Below, piece after piece: positions 9,019-18,292 of a stretch of 60,490 nucleotides of DNA. The translations under genes were made by a program, and so were the position numbers. Below the pieces are notes generated by a model, which searched no databases, was not told the DNA's origin, and was given only the letters and a program-made list of their open reading frames with translations. This stretch comes from Bacteroidales bacterium (lineage in GTDB: Bacteria; Bacteroidota; Bacteroidia; Bacteroidales; Muribaculaceae): the NCBI GenBank assembly GCA_030524765.1, contig JAUNGA010000005.1:1-60490 (forward strand). Direction: 5' to 3'. The stretch's first letter is position 1. Every line of letters begins with the position of its first letter.

Positions 9019-10514
9019 TGGAAAACCATCATAACATACATTATATATCAGCCGAATGGCTCACTATCGACCGTGTGGCCGAAATCATCGAATCAGGCGC
9101 ACGCCTGGCGTTAAGCGACGATGCACGCAGACGCATCGCCGACTGTCGCAGATATCTCGATGAGAAAATCAATAGCTCGTCTGAGCCAATCTATGGTATA
9201 ACCACCGGTTTTGGTTCGCTGTGCAATATCTCGATAGACAAAGAGCAGTTGCAGAAACTGCAGCGCAATCTTGTCATGTCGCACTCATGCTGCACCGGTC
9301 CGCGCGTGCCTGCAGAGATTGTGCGTCTGATGCTGTTGCTAAAGGTCCAGTCGCTGAGTTATGGCAATTCGGGTGTACAGGTCGAAACCGTCGAGCGCCT
9401 GATTGATCTTTACAATAACGATGCTCTGCCCGTGGTGTGTCAGCAAGGCTCGCTCGGTGCCTCTGGTGATTTGGCACCGCTTGCAGTAATGTCGCTGCCA
9501 TTGCTCGGCTTGGGCGAAGTCGAATATAAAGGTCAGCGCCGGCCGTCGGCCGAAGTGCTTGCTGAACTTGGCTTGGCTCCCGTCGAATTACAGTCTAAAG
9601 AGGGGCTGGCGCTGCTCAACGGAACACAATTCATGAGTGCTTACGGAGTCTGGGCGCTTATCAAGGCTCATCGCCTGAGCAGACTTGCCGATAAAATCGG
9701 CGCTATGTCACTCGACGCATTCGACGGACGCATCGAACCGTTCTGTGCCCCGGTCAACGAGGTGCGTCACCATGCCGGCCAGATAGAAACAGCACGTACG
9801 GTGAGCGGATGGCTTGAGGGAAGCGAGCTGATAGCCCGCCACAAAGAGCATGTGCAGGACCCCTACTCTTTCCGTTGCATGCCTCAGGTGCACGGTGCCG
9901 CAAAAGATACTCTCGCATTTGTGACATCGGTGATCGAAGATGAGATCAACAGCCCGACTGACAATCCTACGATCTTCCCCGATCATGACATGATTGTGTC
10001 GGCAGGCAACTTCCATGGCGAACCTATCGCGTTACCGATGGATTATCTGGCGGTGGCACTGACAGAGTTGTCTAATATTTCAGAACGCCGTACTTATAAA
10101 CTCATTTCGGGCACACGCGGGTTGCCGTCGTTCCTGGTGGCCAATCCCGGTTTGAATTCCGGCTTCATGATTCCGCAATATACCGCGGCGTCAATCGTCA
10201 GTCAGTCTAAGGGACTTTGCTGGCCCAACAGTTGCGACTCTATTCCGTCGTCGCAGGGACAGGAAGATCATGTGTCTATGGGCTCCAACTCGGCTACCAA
10301 GCTCTATCGAGTAGTCAATAACACTGAGCGCGTACTGGCGATCGAGTTGTTTAATGCTGCTCAGGCACTTGATTTCAGACGCCCTCTCAAGTCGTCGCCT
10401 GTGCTCGAGCAATGGCATGCCGACTATCGTCGCGAAGTACCGTTTATCGAGAACGATGTGGTGATGTATCCGCTTATCGAACGTTCTATAGAATTTATTC
10501 GTAAGGAACGCTAA
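9018..10514 (+). CDS. hutH: Histidine ammonia-lyase
   Basis: 498 aa, normal family length. It removes ammonia from L-histidine to give trans-urocanate, the entry step of the pathway. The Ala148-Ser149-Gly150 triad inside GSLGASGDLAPLA forms the MIO electrophile. Other family marks are YGITTGFGSL (59-68) and the NSCDSIPSSQGQEDHVSMG loop near residues 405-425. Cytoplasmic tetramer in characterised relatives. Translationally coupled to hutU by a TAATG overlap; hutI follows after 2 bp. Confidence 0.96.
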   Translation: MENHHNIHYISAEWLTIDRVAEIIESGARLALSDDARRRIADCRRYLDEKINSSSEPIYGITTGFGSLCNISIDKEQLQKLQRNLVMSHSCCTGPRVPAEIVRLMLLLKVQSLSYGNSGVQVETVERLIDLYNNDALPVVCQQGSLGASGDLAPLAVMSLPLLGLGEVEYKGQRRPSAEVLAELGLAPVELQSKEGLALLNGTQFMSAYGVWALIKAHRLSRLADKIGAMSLDAFDGRIEPFCAPVNEVRHHAGQIETARTVSGWLEGSELIARHKEHVQDPYSFRCMPQVHGAAKDTLAFVTSVIEDEINSPTDNPTIFPDHDMIVSAGNFHGEPIALPMDYLAVALTELSNISERRTYKLISGTRGLPSFLVANPGLNSGFMIPQYTAASIVSQSKGLCWPNSCDSIPSSQGQEDHVSMGSNSATKLYRVVNNTERVLAIELFNAAQALDFRRPLKSSPVLEQWHADYRREVPFIENDVVMYPLIERSIEFIRKER

Positions 10515-10516
10515 AA

Positions 10517-11758
10517 ATGAAAATTATAAAGAATATCGGACAGTTGGCCGGCATTTTGCCGGCTGACTGTCATGGCTTATATGGGGCCGGTATGTCACAT
10601 GTCGAGATCATGCCTGACGCATGGCTCACGATCGGGGATGACGGTATGATAATGGGATTCGGGCCGATGACGCATGTCCCCGAGGGTATATTTGATGAGA
10701 CTATAGATGCTCGAGGAGCAATAGTCACACCGACATTCTGCGACTCGCACACCCATCTTGTATATGCCGGAAGCCGTGAAGGTGAGTTTATAGACAAGAT
10801 CAGAGGTCTCGGTTACGCCGAAATCGCTGCACATGGTGGCGGAATACTCAATTCGGCCGACAGGCTCAACGATACAGATGAGGATACATTATTTGAACAG
10901 GCATCACGTCGCTTGACACAGGTCAGAGCTATGGGCACCGGTGTCATAGAGATCAAGAGCGGCTATGGCCTGACGCTTGACGGCGAACTCAAGATGCTAC
11001 GCGTGATACGACGCCTCAGAGAGGCATATCCCGACATGGCTGTCAAGTCAACTTTTCTCGGTGCCCACGCAGTGGGACGTGCCTATGCGGGCCGTCAGGA
11101 AGAATATGTCAGTCATGTGATTGACGATATGCTGCCGGCTGTTGCCGGAGAGGGCCTGGCTGATTATGTAGATGTATTTTGTGAAGAAGGTTTCTTCACT
11201 GTGGCCCAGACAGAGCGTATACTCTCTGCCGGTACAGCTTTGGGCATTACTCCGCGACTTCATGCCAATCAGTTGCATTGCTCAGGTGGTGTGCAGACAG
11301 GCATTGCATGCGGTGCGGTGTCGGTAGATCATCTTGAGTCTGTGGGTGATGCCGAGATAGAGGCTCTGCGCAGTGCCGAGACAATCCCGACACTACTGCC
11401 GGGAGCTTCGTTTTTTCTCGGTGAGCCGTTTGCTCCGGCACGCCGTCTGATAGAGGCCGGATGTCGGGTGGCGCTGGCGTCAGACTATAATCCCGGCTCG
11501 TCACCGTCGGGCTCTATGAAATTTGTATGGTCGCTTGGATGCATAAAGATGAAACTGTCGCCCGAAGAGGCATTCAATGCCATTACAATAAATGCGGCGG
11601 CCGCTCTGGGGCTGACCGAATCCTACGGATCAATCACGCCCGGCAAAGCGGCCTCGCTGATTATCTATCAGCCGTGGGTAAACTCACTGGCATATATTCC
11701 CTATGCTTATACCGAACCGACAATAGCACGTGTGCTGTTGCGCGGTTGCGATATCTGA
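10517..11758 (+). CDS. hutI: Imidazolonepropionase
   Basis: 413 aa. It hydrolyses 4-imidazolone-5-propionate to N-formiminoglutamate, the substrate of FtcD in this operon. The amidohydrolase metal motif HTH (His78, His80) sits in CDSHTHLVYAGSR. Further family blocks are GTGVIEIKSGYGL, ANQLHCSGGV and ALASDYNPGSSP. Last gene of the hut operon. Its stop abuts the stop of the convergent EamA gene with no spacer and no evident terminator, so read-through into antisense of the neighbour is likely. Confidence 0.95.
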   Translation: MKIIKNIGQLAGILPADCHGLYGAGMSHVEIMPDAWLTIGDDGMIMGFGPMTHVPEGIFDETIDARGAIVTPTFCDSHTHLVYAGSREGEFIDKIRGLGYAEIAAHGGGILNSADRLNDTDEDTLFEQASRRLTQVRAMGTGVIEIKSGYGLTLDGELKMLRVIRRLREAYPDMAVKSTFLGAHAVGRAYAGRQEEYVSHVIDDMLPAVAGEGLADYVDVFCEEGFFTVAQTERILSAGTALGITPRLHANQLHCSGGVQTGIACGAVSVDHLESVGDAEIEALRSAETIPTLLPGASFFLGEPFAPARRLIEAGCRVALASDYNPGSSPSGSMKFVWSLGCIKMKLSPEEAFNAITINAAAALGLTESYGSITPGKAASLIIYQPWVNSLAYIPYAYTEPTIARVLLRGCDI

Positions 11759-12688
11759 TTAGCGGTTCATGGCCTGGCGGCGGGTCAACCAGTCGCCGAG
11801 CCATAATCCGCAGAGAATAAGTCCGCAGCCTATGTAGCCGATAATTGAGACGTTCTCGCCCAGGAACACGACTGACACCACAAGAGTGATGATCGGCTGG
11901 AGATACATGTAGTTGTTGGCTTTGAGAGCGCCGACTTTCTTGACTGTCTCGGCCCACAGCAGGTAGGCGACGAGAGACGCACCAATACCGAGGAACAACA
12001 GATTGCCCACCAACTCGCCATTGGTCACTACTTCAACGATATTATATTTAGGCGGCTCGACTGTGAGAAAAGGCAGTGCCGTCAGTACACCGTAGAAAAA
12101 TGTCTTGCGTGAGATAAACCAGGCATCATATACGGCGTTGAGCTTTTTGAGTATCAGACTATAAAGTGCCCAACTGAATGCACCTGCAAGTGCAAGTATG
12201 TCACCCAGCGGACGGATTTCAAGATTAAAACTGCTGTTGAATATCACACATCCGACACCGGTGAATGCTATCAGCGAGCCGGCGATCATTCCTGACCCGG
12301 GGCGTTCGCTGCGGTACCATAGCCCCACAAGCATAGTGGTGATGAGGGGTGATGTTGATGTGAGCAACGACACGTTTGAGACAAGAGTGTAACGCAGGGC
12401 GAAATTCTCGGCAAGAAAGTAAATAGAGCCTGCGAGCATACCGCAGAGCACGAGCAATCCTTCGTCGCGCCAGTTATTACTGAATAAGCGTGTGCGTTTT
12501 AACAGTAAAATGATGATGTAGGCGAGCGTGAAACGGTAAATATAGATTTCTACCGGTTGCATCCCTGCATTAAGCAGAACCTTGGTCGATACGAACGATA
12601 TACCCCACATTGTGATACACACAAGTGCACCCAAGTGGCCAAGGACCTGCGATTTATTGGAATAAAGTTTATTCCCTGTGCGTGGCAT
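11759..12688 (-). CDS. EamA/DMT-superfamily permease
   Basis: 309 aa with about ten hydrophobic helices in two repeats of five, the drug/metabolite transporter layout (first helix near 15-35 with CITMWGISFVSTKVLL; GAFSWALYSLILKKLN in the middle; last helix near 278-298). Inner-membrane exporter of small metabolites; the substrate cannot be read from sequence. It faces the hut operon tail to tail. A -7 box (TAAATTTG, 12724-12717) lies 29 bp upstream. Although adjacent to histidine catabolism, the opposite strand argues against a shared role. Confidence 0.85.
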   Translation of the reverse strand: MPRTGNKLYSNKSQVLGHLGALVCITMWGISFVSTKVLLNAGMQPVEIYIYRFTLAYIIILLLKRTRLFSNNWRDEGLLVLCGMLAGSIYFLAENFALRYTLVSNVSLLTSTSPLITTMLVGLWYRSERPGSGMIAGSLIAFTGVGCVIFNSSFNLEIRPLGDILALAGAFSWALYSLILKKLNAVYDAWFISRKTFFYGVLTALPFLTVEPPKYNIVEVVTNGELVGNLLFLGIGASLVAYLLWAETVKKVGALKANNYMYLQPIITLVVSVVFLGENVSIIGYIGCGLILCGLWLGDWLTRRQAMNR

Positions 12689-12716
12689 AAAAAGGTTTTG
12701 ATTTATGTTGGATATG

Positions 12717-12724
12717 CAAATTTA
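12717..12724 (-). promoter_or_regulatory. -7 promoter box for the EamA gene
   Basis: TAAATTTG on the minus strand, within the AT-rich divergent spacer shared with the OmpA-type lipoprotein gene. Confidence 0.45.
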
Positions 12725-12769
12725 GTTAAATTTATTGATATCAGACAAACATAAATCAACCTTTATTTG

Positions 12770-12777
12770 TAAATTTG
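12770..12777 (+). promoter_or_regulatory. -7 promoter box for the OmpA-type lipoprotein
   Basis: TAAATTTG, 36 bp before the ATG. No good -33 TTG is seen. Confidence 0.4.
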
Positions 12778-12813
12778 TCAGAGAATTATTCACTCTGTAA
12801 ACCATAAAGAGAC

Positions 12814-13518
12814 ATGAAACTTTTGAAAATCACTTGCATTGCGCTGCTGGGCGGCGTTTTGCTGTTCGGCGAGGTTGGATGCTCGTCAATGACCAACACA
12901 GGCAAGGGTGCCTTGATCGGCGGTGGCGGCGGTGGTGCACTTGGTGCAGGCATCGGTGCTCTGATCGGTGGCGGCAAAGGCGCCGGTATCGGTTCGGCTA
13001 TCGGTGCTGCAGTCGGTGCAGGAGCCGGTGCTCTAATCGGTAACAAAATGGACAAGCAGCAGAAAGAACTGCAGCAACAGCTCGCCAATCAGGCTACCGT
13101 AGAGGAAACAACAGACCAGAACGGTCTGCGTGCCATCAAAGTGACATTTGAGGGCGGCATCCTCTTCCCCACCGGTAAATATACTCTCAATCCTCAGGCT
13201 CAGGCCGATCTGACACGCTTTGCTGCTTCTCTGCAGTCAAATCCCGACACCAACGTACAAATCTACGGCTTCACCGATAACACCGGTTCGTATGCTGTAA
13301 ACGAGAAACTTGCCGGCGAGCGTGCATCGGCTGTGTTGTCATTCCTCGCCAACAAGGGTGTTTCGCCCACACGTCTGACCGCCCAAGGTATTCCTATGGC
13401 CGATTATGTAGCCAGCAACGATACCCCACAGGGCCGCGCTCAGAACCGTCGCGTTGAGGTATATATTACTGCAAATCAGGAAATGATCCGTCAGGCTGAA
13501 GCCGGGACGCTTAAATAA
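12814..13518 (+). CDS. OmpA-family lipoprotein with glycine zipper
   Basis: 234 aa. Lipoprotein signal with lipobox GEVGC (Cys at residue 23), then a glycine-zipper segment rich in GA/GIG repeats (about 31-78), a short charged coiled region, and a C-terminal OmpA peptidoglycan-binding domain (about 110-225; the TDNTGSYAVNEKLAGERA and GRAQNRRVEVYI blocks are family marks). It resembles YiaD/Pal-like proteins that tie the outer membrane to the wall. Flanked by a strong terminator at 13539-13569. Monocistronic. Confidence 0.9.
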   Translation: MKLLKITCIALLGGVLLFGEVGCSSMTNTGKGALIGGGGGGALGAGIGALIGGGKGAGIGSAIGAAVGAGAGALIGNKMDKQQKELQQQLANQATVEETTDQNGLRAIKVTFEGGILFPTGKYTLNPQAQADLTRFAASLQSNPDTNVQIYGFTDNTGSYAVNEKLAGERASAVLSFLANKGVSPTRLTAQGIPMADYVASNDTPQGRAQNRRVEVYITANQEMIRQAEAGTLK

Positions 13519-13538
13519 TCTTTACCATTTAAAACCCG

Positions 13539-13569
13539 ATAATAGCCGTTCAATCTGAGCGGCTATTAT
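13539..13569. terminator. Bidirectional terminator between OmpA lipoprotein and ZIP genes
   Basis: Perfect 10-bp stem ATAATAGCCG/CGGCTATTAT with an 11-base loop, between convergent genes. AT tracts on both sides would serve both strands. Confidence 0.75.
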
Positions 13570-13583
13570 TATATATACGTCTC

Positions 13584-14330
13584 TTATTCTATAAAAAATA
13601 GAGTGATGAATCCGGCAATCAGGGCATAAGTGGCAGCTTTCTGATATCCGTGTGAGTGTGTCTCGGGAATCATCTCGTCGCTTATAACATAAATCATGGC
13701 GCCCGAGGCCATGCCCATCAGCGCCGGCAGCATAGCCTGGGAAAGACTGCCAACCCAATATCCTATATAGACTCCCGCCATTTCAAGACCGGCAACGATA
13801 GCGGCTACTGTCATGGCCCGTGGCCAGGATATGCCTGCCATGAGCAACGGTGTGATGATTACGAGCCCTTCAGGTATATTTTGCAAGGCGATAGAAAAAG
13901 ACAGCGACTCGGCATTGTCAAGGCTTGTCCCGTCGAATGCAACACCTGTTGCCATTCCTTCGGGCAGTTTGTGCAGAGCTATCGCTATGACAAAGAGCAG
14001 TACTCTGTTTAGTGAGGCATTGTTGTGGTGTTCCTCTACATCAAGGCCGGTGAGGTTGTGTAGATGCGGTGTGACCATATCAAGCATACTGATAACGATG
14101 GCACCGGCGGCTATTCCGAGAGCGACTTGCCACAGTCCGCTGTGCCCTACCTGTTCAACTGCCGGAATGGCCAGACATACAATAGCTGCGGCAAGCATCA
14201 TGCCTGCACAATAGCCGAGAAAGATATCGTTGAGTCTGTGAGGAATGCGTCTGAAAATAAAACCGAGGGCCGAACCTGCGAGTGAGGCACCTCCGAGCAA
14301 CAATGCGCTGTCAGTTACTTGTGAAATCAT
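13584..14330 (-). CDS. ZIP-family divalent metal transporter (GufA-like)
   Basis: 248 aa from the ATG at 14330 (MISQVTDSALLLGG). A longer reading from 14354 is less likely because the -7 box (14359-14352) would overlap its start. About eight hydrophobic helices. The metal-site motifs of the ZIP family are present: ALHKLPEGMATGVAF in helix IV and LQNIPEGLVIITPLL in helix V, with His, Pro-Glu-Gly and Asn in the expected places; a His-rich loop (EEHHNN) precedes them. Imports Zn(II) or related ions at the inner membrane in characterised relatives. Confidence 0.88.
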   Translation of the reverse strand: MISQVTDSALLLGGASLAGSALGFIFRRIPHRLNDIFLGYCAGMMLAAAIVCLAIPAVEQVGHSGLWQVALGIAAGAIVISMLDMVTPHLHNLTGLDVEEHHNNASLNRVLLFVIAIALHKLPEGMATGVAFDGTSLDNAESLSFSIALQNIPEGLVIITPLLMAGISWPRAMTVAAIVAGLEMAGVYIGYWVGSLSQAMLPALMGMASGAMIYVISDEMIPETHSHGYQKAATYALIAGFITLFFIE

Positions 14331-14351
14331 TTTATTGTGATGATGTTTATG

Positions 14352-14359
14352 CAAATATA
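14352..14359 (-). promoter_or_regulatory. -7 promoter box for the ZIP transporter
   Basis: TATATTTG on the minus strand, 21 bp upstream of the chosen start at 14330. It decides that start over the ATG at 14354. Confidence 0.5.
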
Positions 14360-14404
14360 ATCTATTTTTTACTGTATTGGTTCGGATTTATGCAAAAATT
14401 GGGT

Positions 14405-14412
14405 TAACTTTG
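14405..14412 (+). promoter_or_regulatory. -7 promoter box for the glycosidase-glycosyltransferase operon
   Basis: TAACTTTG, 20 bp before the ATG at 14433; a TTG lies at 14377-14379, slightly far upstream. Confidence 0.5.
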
Positions 14413-14432
14413 CAATAAACTCACTGCTTGTA

Positions 14433-15875
14433 ATGAAACTGATCAATACCATAATATCTGTCGTGGCGATATGTGTCGGCTTGTCTGCTACGGCCGAAAA
14501 TCCTAAACGGGAATTCCGTGGTGCGTGGATGCATACTGTTTTTCAGGACGGTTATCTGAAACGCTCTACTGATGAAAACAAACAGTATCTGCGCGATCAG
14601 CTCGATCGATTGAAGTCCGCCGGAGTCAATGCCGTGATATTTCAGGTGCGTCCACAGGCTGATGCGTTCTATCCGTCACCGCTCGAACCTTGGAGCCGGT
14701 TTCTTACCGACAACGGCAAAGCTCCGATACCGGCGTGGGATCCTTTGCAGTTTATGATCGATGAATCGCACGCCAGAGGAATGGAGCTGCATGCGTGGCT
14801 CAATCCCTATCGTGTCACATCGTCTAAAAATCAGACTTTGCCCCAAGGGCATGTGTATCATAAGCATCCTGAATGGTTTGTCAGATTTGACGGAAAAATT
14901 TATTTTGATCCGGGGCTGCATGAGAGCCGCGATTTTATCACAGCTGTTGTAAGAGACATCGTGACAAGATATGATGTAGACGGAATTCATTTTGACGATT
15001 ATTTTTATCCCTATCCGGTAAAAGGATTGAAGTTTCAGGATGCAAAATCATATTCGAAATATGGCAAAGGAATGGAATTGGCCGAATGGCGACGTAAAAA
15101 TGTAGATAAACTGATAGAACAGGTACACGCGGTGATTGCCGCTACAAAGCCATGGGTCGTATTCGGTATCAGCCCTTTTGGAATCTGGCGTAACAAGACA
15201 TCAGATCCGACAGGTAGCGACACACGTGGCCTACAGAATTATGATGATCTCTATGCCGACGTCCTGTTGTGGGCGCGCGAAGGCTGGATAGACTATCAGT
15301 TGCCGCAACTCTACTGGGAACTCGAGAATAAATCTGCACCATATCTGAGTCTTATAGACTGGTGGGCGGCCAACAGTCATGGCCGTCATATGTTTATCGG
15401 CCAGGATGTCAACCGCACAATGACCGCCGACGAACTGACCCGCAAGGTTGATCTCACCCGTCGTGCCGAAACTATAACCGGCAACTGTTGGTGGCCTGCA
15501 TATTCTGTTACATCAAATGTCGGTGGCATAGCCGACTCGCTGGCCTGCAACTATCAGTCGACCGTAGCTCTCGTGCCCGACTATCCCTGGATCAGCGATA
15601 AGGCCCCGAAGTCAGTATCGGGTCTTCGTGTCAGTGCAGGGAAACTGCAGTGGCGTGCTCCTGAGCCCAAAGGCGAGAGCGACGACGCCGTGAAATATGT
15701 TATTTATCGTTTTGATGAGGGAGAAAAGATTGATCTGACAAAATCGACATCTGTTGTGGCTGTCACGTGGAATAAGTCATGGAAAGTCAGCCGTCCGGGG
15801 ATCTATATTGTCACTGCTCTCAGTCGTGTGAATCGTGAGTCTGCGCCATCTGAGCCCATAAAGGTAAAATTATGA
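14433..15875 (+). CDS. Family 10-like glycosidase (GHL10/DUF187), secreted
   Basis: 480 aa with a Sec signal peptide (about 1-21, before AENPKREFRG). The GHL10 barrel spans roughly residues 28-340, with REFRGAWMHTV at its start, HAWLNPYRVT, DGIHFDDYFYPYP (acidic pair in the likely active site), FGISPFGIW and QLPQLYWE. A C-terminal fibronectin-like segment follows (about 395-478). Relatives are periplasmic or surface proteins thought to cut glycan or peptidoglycan; the actual substrate is unproven. Translationally coupled (ATGA) to a glycosyltransferase, which is unusual for a degradative enzyme. Confidence 0.85.
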   Translation: MKLINTIISVVAICVGLSATAENPKREFRGAWMHTVFQDGYLKRSTDENKQYLRDQLDRLKSAGVNAVIFQVRPQADAFYPSPLEPWSRFLTDNGKAPIPAWDPLQFMIDESHARGMELHAWLNPYRVTSSKNQTLPQGHVYHKHPEWFVRFDGKIYFDPGLHESRDFITAVVRDIVTRYDVDGIHFDDYFYPYPVKGLKFQDAKSYSKYGKGMELAEWRRKNVDKLIEQVHAVIAATKPWVVFGISPFGIWRNKTSDPTGSDTRGLQNYDDLYADVLLWAREGWIDYQLPQLYWELENKSAPYLSLIDWWAANSHGRHMFIGQDVNRTMTADELTRKVDLTRRAETITGNCWWPAYSVTSNVGGIADSLACNYQSTVALVPDYPWISDKAPKSVSGLRVSAGKLQWRAPEPKGESDDAVKYVIYRFDEGEKIDLTKSTSVVAVTWNKSWKVSRPGIYIVTALSRVNRESAPSEPIKVKL

Positions 15876-16786
15876 TCAGCATAATCGTACCTGTATATAA
15901 TGTAGAGCGTTGGCTTCGCGAATGTGTAGATAGCATCATTGCTCAGACTTATACAGATTGGGAACTGATATTGGTAGATGACGGTTCGACCGACTCGTCA
16001 GGGCATATATGCGACACCTATGCGGCACGTGACAGTCGTATCAAAGTGCTACATGGAAAGAACGGAGGTCTTTCATATGCCCGCAATCGCGGTATAGATG
16101 CCAGTGTAGGTGATCGGCTTGCCTTTGTAGACTCTGATGATACTATAGCCCGAAATTTCCTTGAAAAACTTGGTAGTGTTGATGCAGATATAGTATGTTG
16201 TGGATTCCTGCGCGATGATAAAATCAGATATCGCGACTATCAGACAACATCAATATGCTATTTAAACAATCGGCAGGCGTTGATTGATGGATTGTATCAA
16301 CGCAATGTCAATACATCGGCCTGTGGCAAATTATTTCGAAGATACCTTTTCGATACCGTGCGTTTTGCAGAGGGAATGTATTACGAAGACCTTGAGATCT
16401 TTCCTCGTATTATGTCAGAAATGACAGGACGACTCGCTTTGATAAAAGATAAACTGGTTTTCTATCGTGATACGCCCGGCAGTATAATCAATACTTGGAA
16501 TGATCACAGGCTTGATGTGCTTACTGTGACTGAAGCTATTGAGAATATGTTTGATGATGAGGAGCTGTTCATGGCAGCCCGTGGCCGGCGATTCAGTGCC
16601 AATTATAATATGATGCTGTTGTCTTTGAGCCACGGCCGTAAGGAAATAGCAGCGCAATGCTATGAATTTATAAAGTCTGCGCGTATTCAGATACTGACCG
16701 ACAGAAATGTCAGGATTAAAAACAAAGCCGGCGCACTATTATCTTACGCAGGTATGGATATGATGAAATTATTGAGCCGACTATGA
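15872..16786 (+). CDS. GT2-family glycosyltransferase
   Basis: 304 aa. GT-A fold start SIIVPVYNVERWLRECVDSIIAQT, nucleotide-sugar site LVDDGSTDSSG (about 36-46), the NGGLSYARNRGID block and a DXD-type metal site VDSDDT near residue 90. No membrane segment. Adds a sugar from an activated donor to a surface glycan precursor; the specific sugar is unknown. It overlaps the upstream GHL10 gene and the downstream glycosyltransferase gene by 4 bp each, so the three form a tightly coupled unit. Confidence 0.9.
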   Translation: MISIIVPVYNVERWLRECVDSIIAQTYTDWELILVDDGSTDSSGHICDTYAARDSRIKVLHGKNGGLSYARNRGIDASVGDRLAFVDSDDTIARNFLEKLGSVDADIVCCGFLRDDKIRYRDYQTTSICYLNNRQALIDGLYQRNVNTSACGKLFRRYLFDTVRFAEGMYYEDLEIFPRIMSEMTGRLALIKDKLVFYRDTPGSIINTWNDHRLDVLTVTEAIENMFDDEELFMAARGRRFSANYNMMLLSLSHGRKEIAAQCYEFIKSARIQILTDRNVRIKNKAGALLSYAGMDMMKLLSRL

Positions 16787-17613
16787 ATGTTTCGATAGTA
16801 ACATATAAAACAGATACGGCCGAACTTGGCAGATGTCTGCAATCGCTTGACACGTCAATTGTCAAGCAGGTTTTCATAGTCGACAACGGTAGTGAGAAAC
16901 GCATTGAACATTTCGTCGGTGCATTTGAGAATGTCGAGTATATCGCGAATAGAAATACGGGATATGGATCGGCACACAATATCGCTTTGCGCAAAAGTAT
17001 AAATTCCGGGACCGATTATCATCTGGTTTTGAACTCTGATGTATATTTTGAGCCGGGATTGCTCGAGTCGGCAAAAAAATATATGGACAATCATCCCGAT
17101 GTGGGGCAATTGCATCCGACACTGATATATCCCGATGGCCGCCATCAGTACACTGTGAGACGTCTGCCAACGCCGTTTGATGTTTTTATCAGACGGTTTA
17201 TGCCGGAATCCTTTTTCAAAAAAAGCAGAGACCGCTATCTGCTAAAAGATCTCGATCTTGAATCAATTATTGATGTGCCGTATCATCAGGGAAGTTTTAT
17301 GTTGCTGAGAGTGGAATCTCTTAAAAATGTAGGACTCTTTGACGAGCGTTTTTTTATGTATCCCGAGGATATTGATCTCACACGCCGCATGCATGAACGA
17401 TATCGAACGATATATTATCCGTTTCTCACAGCCGTGCATGCCCATAAGGCCGAGTCGTACAAGAGCGGACGCATGCTGCGCATACACATTGTGAATATGA
17501 TACGTTATTTCAATAAATGGGGATGGTTTGTTGATCCGGAACGTCGTAAAGCCAATAATGCTCTTATAACAGGTGTGAGTTGTCGTGATATGAATAGTAA
17601 CAACCGTCGGTGA
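16783..17613 (+). CDS. GT2-family glycosyltransferase, rhamnosyltransferase-like
   Basis: 276 aa. Starts MNVSIVTYKTDTAELGRCLQSL, with VDNGS, NTGYGSAHNIAL and LNSDVYF (DXD-like) blocks, and the later GSFMLLRVESLKNVGLFDERFFMYPEDIDLTRR motif typical of WbbL/RfbF-type enzymes that build O-antigen or similar polymers. Cytoplasmic face. Last gene of the 14433-17613 operon. Its final 50 bp overlap the convergent radC gene, more than the 4-23 bp overlaps elsewhere in the window. Confidence 0.88.
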   Translation: MNVSIVTYKTDTAELGRCLQSLDTSIVKQVFIVDNGSEKRIEHFVGAFENVEYIANRNTGYGSAHNIALRKSINSGTDYHLVLNSDVYFEPGLLESAKKYMDNHPDVGQLHPTLIYPDGRHQYTVRRLPTPFDVFIRRFMPESFFKKSRDRYLLKDLDLESIIDVPYHQGSFMLLRVESLKNVGLFDERFFMYPEDIDLTRRMHERYRTIYYPFLTAVHAHKAESYKSGRMLRIHIVNMIRYFNKWGWFVDPERRKANNALITGVSCRDMNSNNRR

Positions 17614-18292
17614 CAATGATATGGTCATTGACCCGTATGTCGAAGAGACTCGCCGCGTTGACTATCTTCTGGGTGAGAGCGTCATCCTGGGCACTCGGTC
17701 TCTGTGTACCGGATGGATGGTTGTGAAAAAGAATCATAGCCGAGGCATAATTGTCTATGGCATGTTTCATGATGATTCGCACGTCAACGGCTGTTGCTGA
17801 GACACCTCCACGGCTGACATTTACCTCCTTTATCACTTTGCCTGCCTGCGACAGCATCATCACCCAGAATTCCTCATAAGGCAGATTGTTGAGGTGACGG
17901 CGCATCAGTGATACGGCCGTTGCCGACGAGGTTACTACAGGTGACGACAGTGATGCAGCGTCGGCGGCCGCACGGCTGCCTATCTCAAGGGCCGCCAGCA
18001 GCGTGATCGCTTTTGCAGGACCGATGCCTTTGTAGCGTTTTAGAAAATCAGTTAGATTTAGGCGTGCGATTTTTGAAAGGTGATTGTCATTATCGGCGAG
18101 AATCTCGTTGCTGAGCTGAATGACAGATTTCCCTTTCAGTCCGGTCGAAAAAATCAAAGCCATAAGCTCGGAGTCGGTGAGTGATTTGATGCCGTATTTT
18201 GCAGCCTTTTCCCGAGGTCGGTCTTCTGACTGCATATCGCGGATCAACATACCGCCTGATGGATGTGTCTCGTATGGTACGCTCATGGTCAC
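17564..18292 (-). CDS. radC: RadC-family JAB/MPN domain protein
   Basis: 242 aa. N-terminal helix-hairpin-helix region (KGIGPAKAITLLAALEIG, 88-105) and C-terminal JAMM metal-binding motif His190-x-His192-PSG with Asp203/Asp204 (HNHPSGTQRPSAQDD). Once credited with DNA repair; the true biochemical role remains unclear in the family. Last gene of the long minus-strand operon; overlaps the upstream glycosyltransferase by 4 bp and, tail to tail, the glycosyltransferase at 16783 by 50 bp. Confidence 0.92.
   Translation of the reverse strand: MTMSVPYETHPSGGMLIRDMQSEDRPREKAAKYGIKSLTDSELMALIFSTGLKGKSVIQLSNEILADNDNHLSKIARLNLTDFLKRYKGIGPAKAITLLAALEIGSRAAADAASLSSPVVTSSATAVSLMRRHLNNLPYEEFWVMMLSQAGKVIKEVNVSRGGVSATAVDVRIIMKHAIDNYASAMILFHNHPSGTQRPSAQDDALTQKIVNAASLFDIRVNDHIIVTDGCYYSYHDNSHLL

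Noticed and set aside
12901..13050. GGT/GGC-rich tract as a DNA-level repeat in the lipoprotein gene
   Set aside because: It encodes the glycine-zipper protein segment; the periodicity is explained by the amino-acid sequence.
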